A stretch of DNA of 64,000 nucleotides from Trichobilharzia regenti (Eukaryota > Platyhelminthes > Trematoda > Strigeidida > Schistosomatidae). The stretch lies in NCBI GenBank assembly GCA_944472135.2, contig OX235270.1, positions 140,073,632 through 140,137,631 of the forward strand, read 5' to 3'. The translations under genes were made by a program, and so were the position numbers. Below the pieces are notes generated by a model, which did not search any database, was not told the DNA's origin, and worked only from the letters and a program-made list of their open reading frames with translations. Below, piece after piece: positions 63,247 to 64,000 of the stretch. Numbering within the stretch: position 1 is the first letter of the stretch; the number at the start of each line of letters is the position of its first letter.

Positions 63247-63517
63247 CTTATCAGAAAAAAGAAGACAGTTTATCAGCTCAAAAGGCAGTTGGAAAACATG
63301 TGAAGCAGTCAGGTATCGACCTGATTCTGATTATAATCAGAATCATGTCTATGCATCTAGACACCCACCACAGAAAACTCGTTCAAGTAGAGAATCATCT
63401 AGTCAAAGTTATGCAGCCGCTGGAAACTATAGTCCCTGCTCAACATCAGGTGGTTCATCCACTTCACGTGCATTTACTACACGTAGTGAACATGAATTCT
63501 CTTTTTCATCCAGATGA
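63247..63517 (+). CDS. Host gene, terminal exon
   Basis: The acceptor is TTGTTTTTACAG (ending 63246). The exon begins with one base that completes the Gly codon (GG|C) of the previous exon and reads LSEKRRQFISSKGSWKTCEA, VRYRPDSDYNQNHVYASRHP, PQKTRSSRESSSQSYAAAGN and STSRAFTTRSEHEF, ending FSFSSR and a TGA stop at 63515-63517. Composition (Ser, Arg, Tyr, Asn) continues that of the exon at 59038. A longer open frame in another phase (from 63213) is a shadow. Phase match, splice sites, composition and a nearby poly(A) signal together make this the true C-terminus. Confidence 0.85.
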
Positions 63518-64000
63518 AATTCTATTCATCATTATTCATGTGATTATTTTACAGTATGTTACAAAAGATGTTCTTGATCAATAATTATTATCTAGATTAT
63601 CTGTATTAAATAACAAAAATCGTTAATTTGAGGAAATCAGTATGTGTGTGTGGAGCTTTCTTTCCTTTTTTTGTTTTTCAGCTTGATTTCTCACTTTGTG
63701 TTCGTTCACCTGTGTATGTTATTGTAGAGATTTTCTCATCTAAAGAATAAATATATATATATATTCGGTAGTGTCCTTTCTTCGGCTTATTAAATTATCT
63801 CACAGACATATATATATATATATATCACTGAATATGAGTACACTTCGGTTATTGCAGTGCCTTCACTTGCTAGTAATCACACAAAAGAGTAGGTGTAATA
63901 GGCTAGAGGTATCAAAAAGTAACATACTTTTGGCGAAGAGGCAGAAGTTATTCACTCAGTCGTTGCTAATCAGATCAACACAATACAAATGCGCTAGAAA
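63518..64000 (+). other. 3' untranslated region and downstream DNA
   Basis: AT-rich. AATAAA lies 229 bp after the stop codon, followed by TA microsatellites (about 63752-63763 and 63810-63826). Nothing else recognised to the window end. Confidence 0.55.
63746..63751 (+). promoter_or_regulatory. Poly(A) signal of the host gene
   Basis: Canonical AATAAA (TAAAGAATAAATATA) downstream of the TGA at 63515. It is the first AATAAA after the stop. Confidence 0.55.

Noticed and set aside
63213..63584. 123-codon ORF over the terminal exon
   Set aside because: It uses another phase. The phase matching the previous exon gives a Ser/Tyr-rich tail with its own stop at 63515.

Overview
The window looks like a repeat-rich intergenic and intronic stretch from a digenean blood fluke (Schistosoma or a close relative). 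Three signs support this: a tRNA-headed SINE carrying a hammerhead motif of the schistosome Sm-alpha type, several RTE-clade (SR2-like) LINE fragments, and dense Penelope-like elements (PLEs). The DNA is AT-rich and eukaryotic. I see no bacterial operons, CRISPR arrays or functional rRNA/tRNA genes. The species call is inference.

Host coding content is small. Three + strand exons are joined by matching splice phases: 43074-43216, 59038-59538 and 63247-63517. Together they give the C-terminal part of one protein, a short coiled coil followed by a long Ser/Tyr/Asn-rich tail, with an AATAAA signal at 63746. Introns of about 15.8 kb and 3.7 kb separate the exons and are filled with transposons. 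Upstream exons are not in the window or were not recognised.

Almost everything else is mobile DNA. (1) PLEs of at least six groups, named here PLE-A to PLE-F, with a reverse transcriptase (RT) and a C-terminal GIY-YIG endonuclease. Many copies are flanked by their own terminal sequence in inverted orientation, and several have lost the interior, leaving palindromes. (2) RTE-type LINE fragments, nearly all 3' ends, plus two CR1-like fragments. (3) Five tRNA-derived SINE groups, named SINE-1 to SINE-5. SINE-1 is often nested in older PLE, RTE or SINE copies. SINE-2 shares its 3' tail with the RTE LINE. SINE-3 (tRNA-Thr-like head) and SINE-4 (Sm-alpha-like) carry hammerhead ribozymes.

The most notable theme is self-cleaving RNA. 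Three SINE-3 copies (35.7-37.9 kb) keep complete type I hammerhead cores, two of them identical and placed head to head. One PLE-F terminal repeat (42508-42559) folds as a hammerhead with a complete core. PLE-B1 ends keep CUGANGA and GAAA cores, and PLE-A and PLE-C ends carry weaker versions. A 589-bp GC-rich insertion with an exact 13-bp target-site duplication (25289-25903) is unclassified and begins with a potential pseudoknot.

Layout: 0-10 kb nested PLE/RTE/SINE debris; 10-32 kb larger PLE-A, B, C, E copies and the biggest RTE copy; 33-43 kb PLE-C, the hammerhead SINE cluster and PLE-F; 43-63.5 kb the host gene with TE-filled introns.
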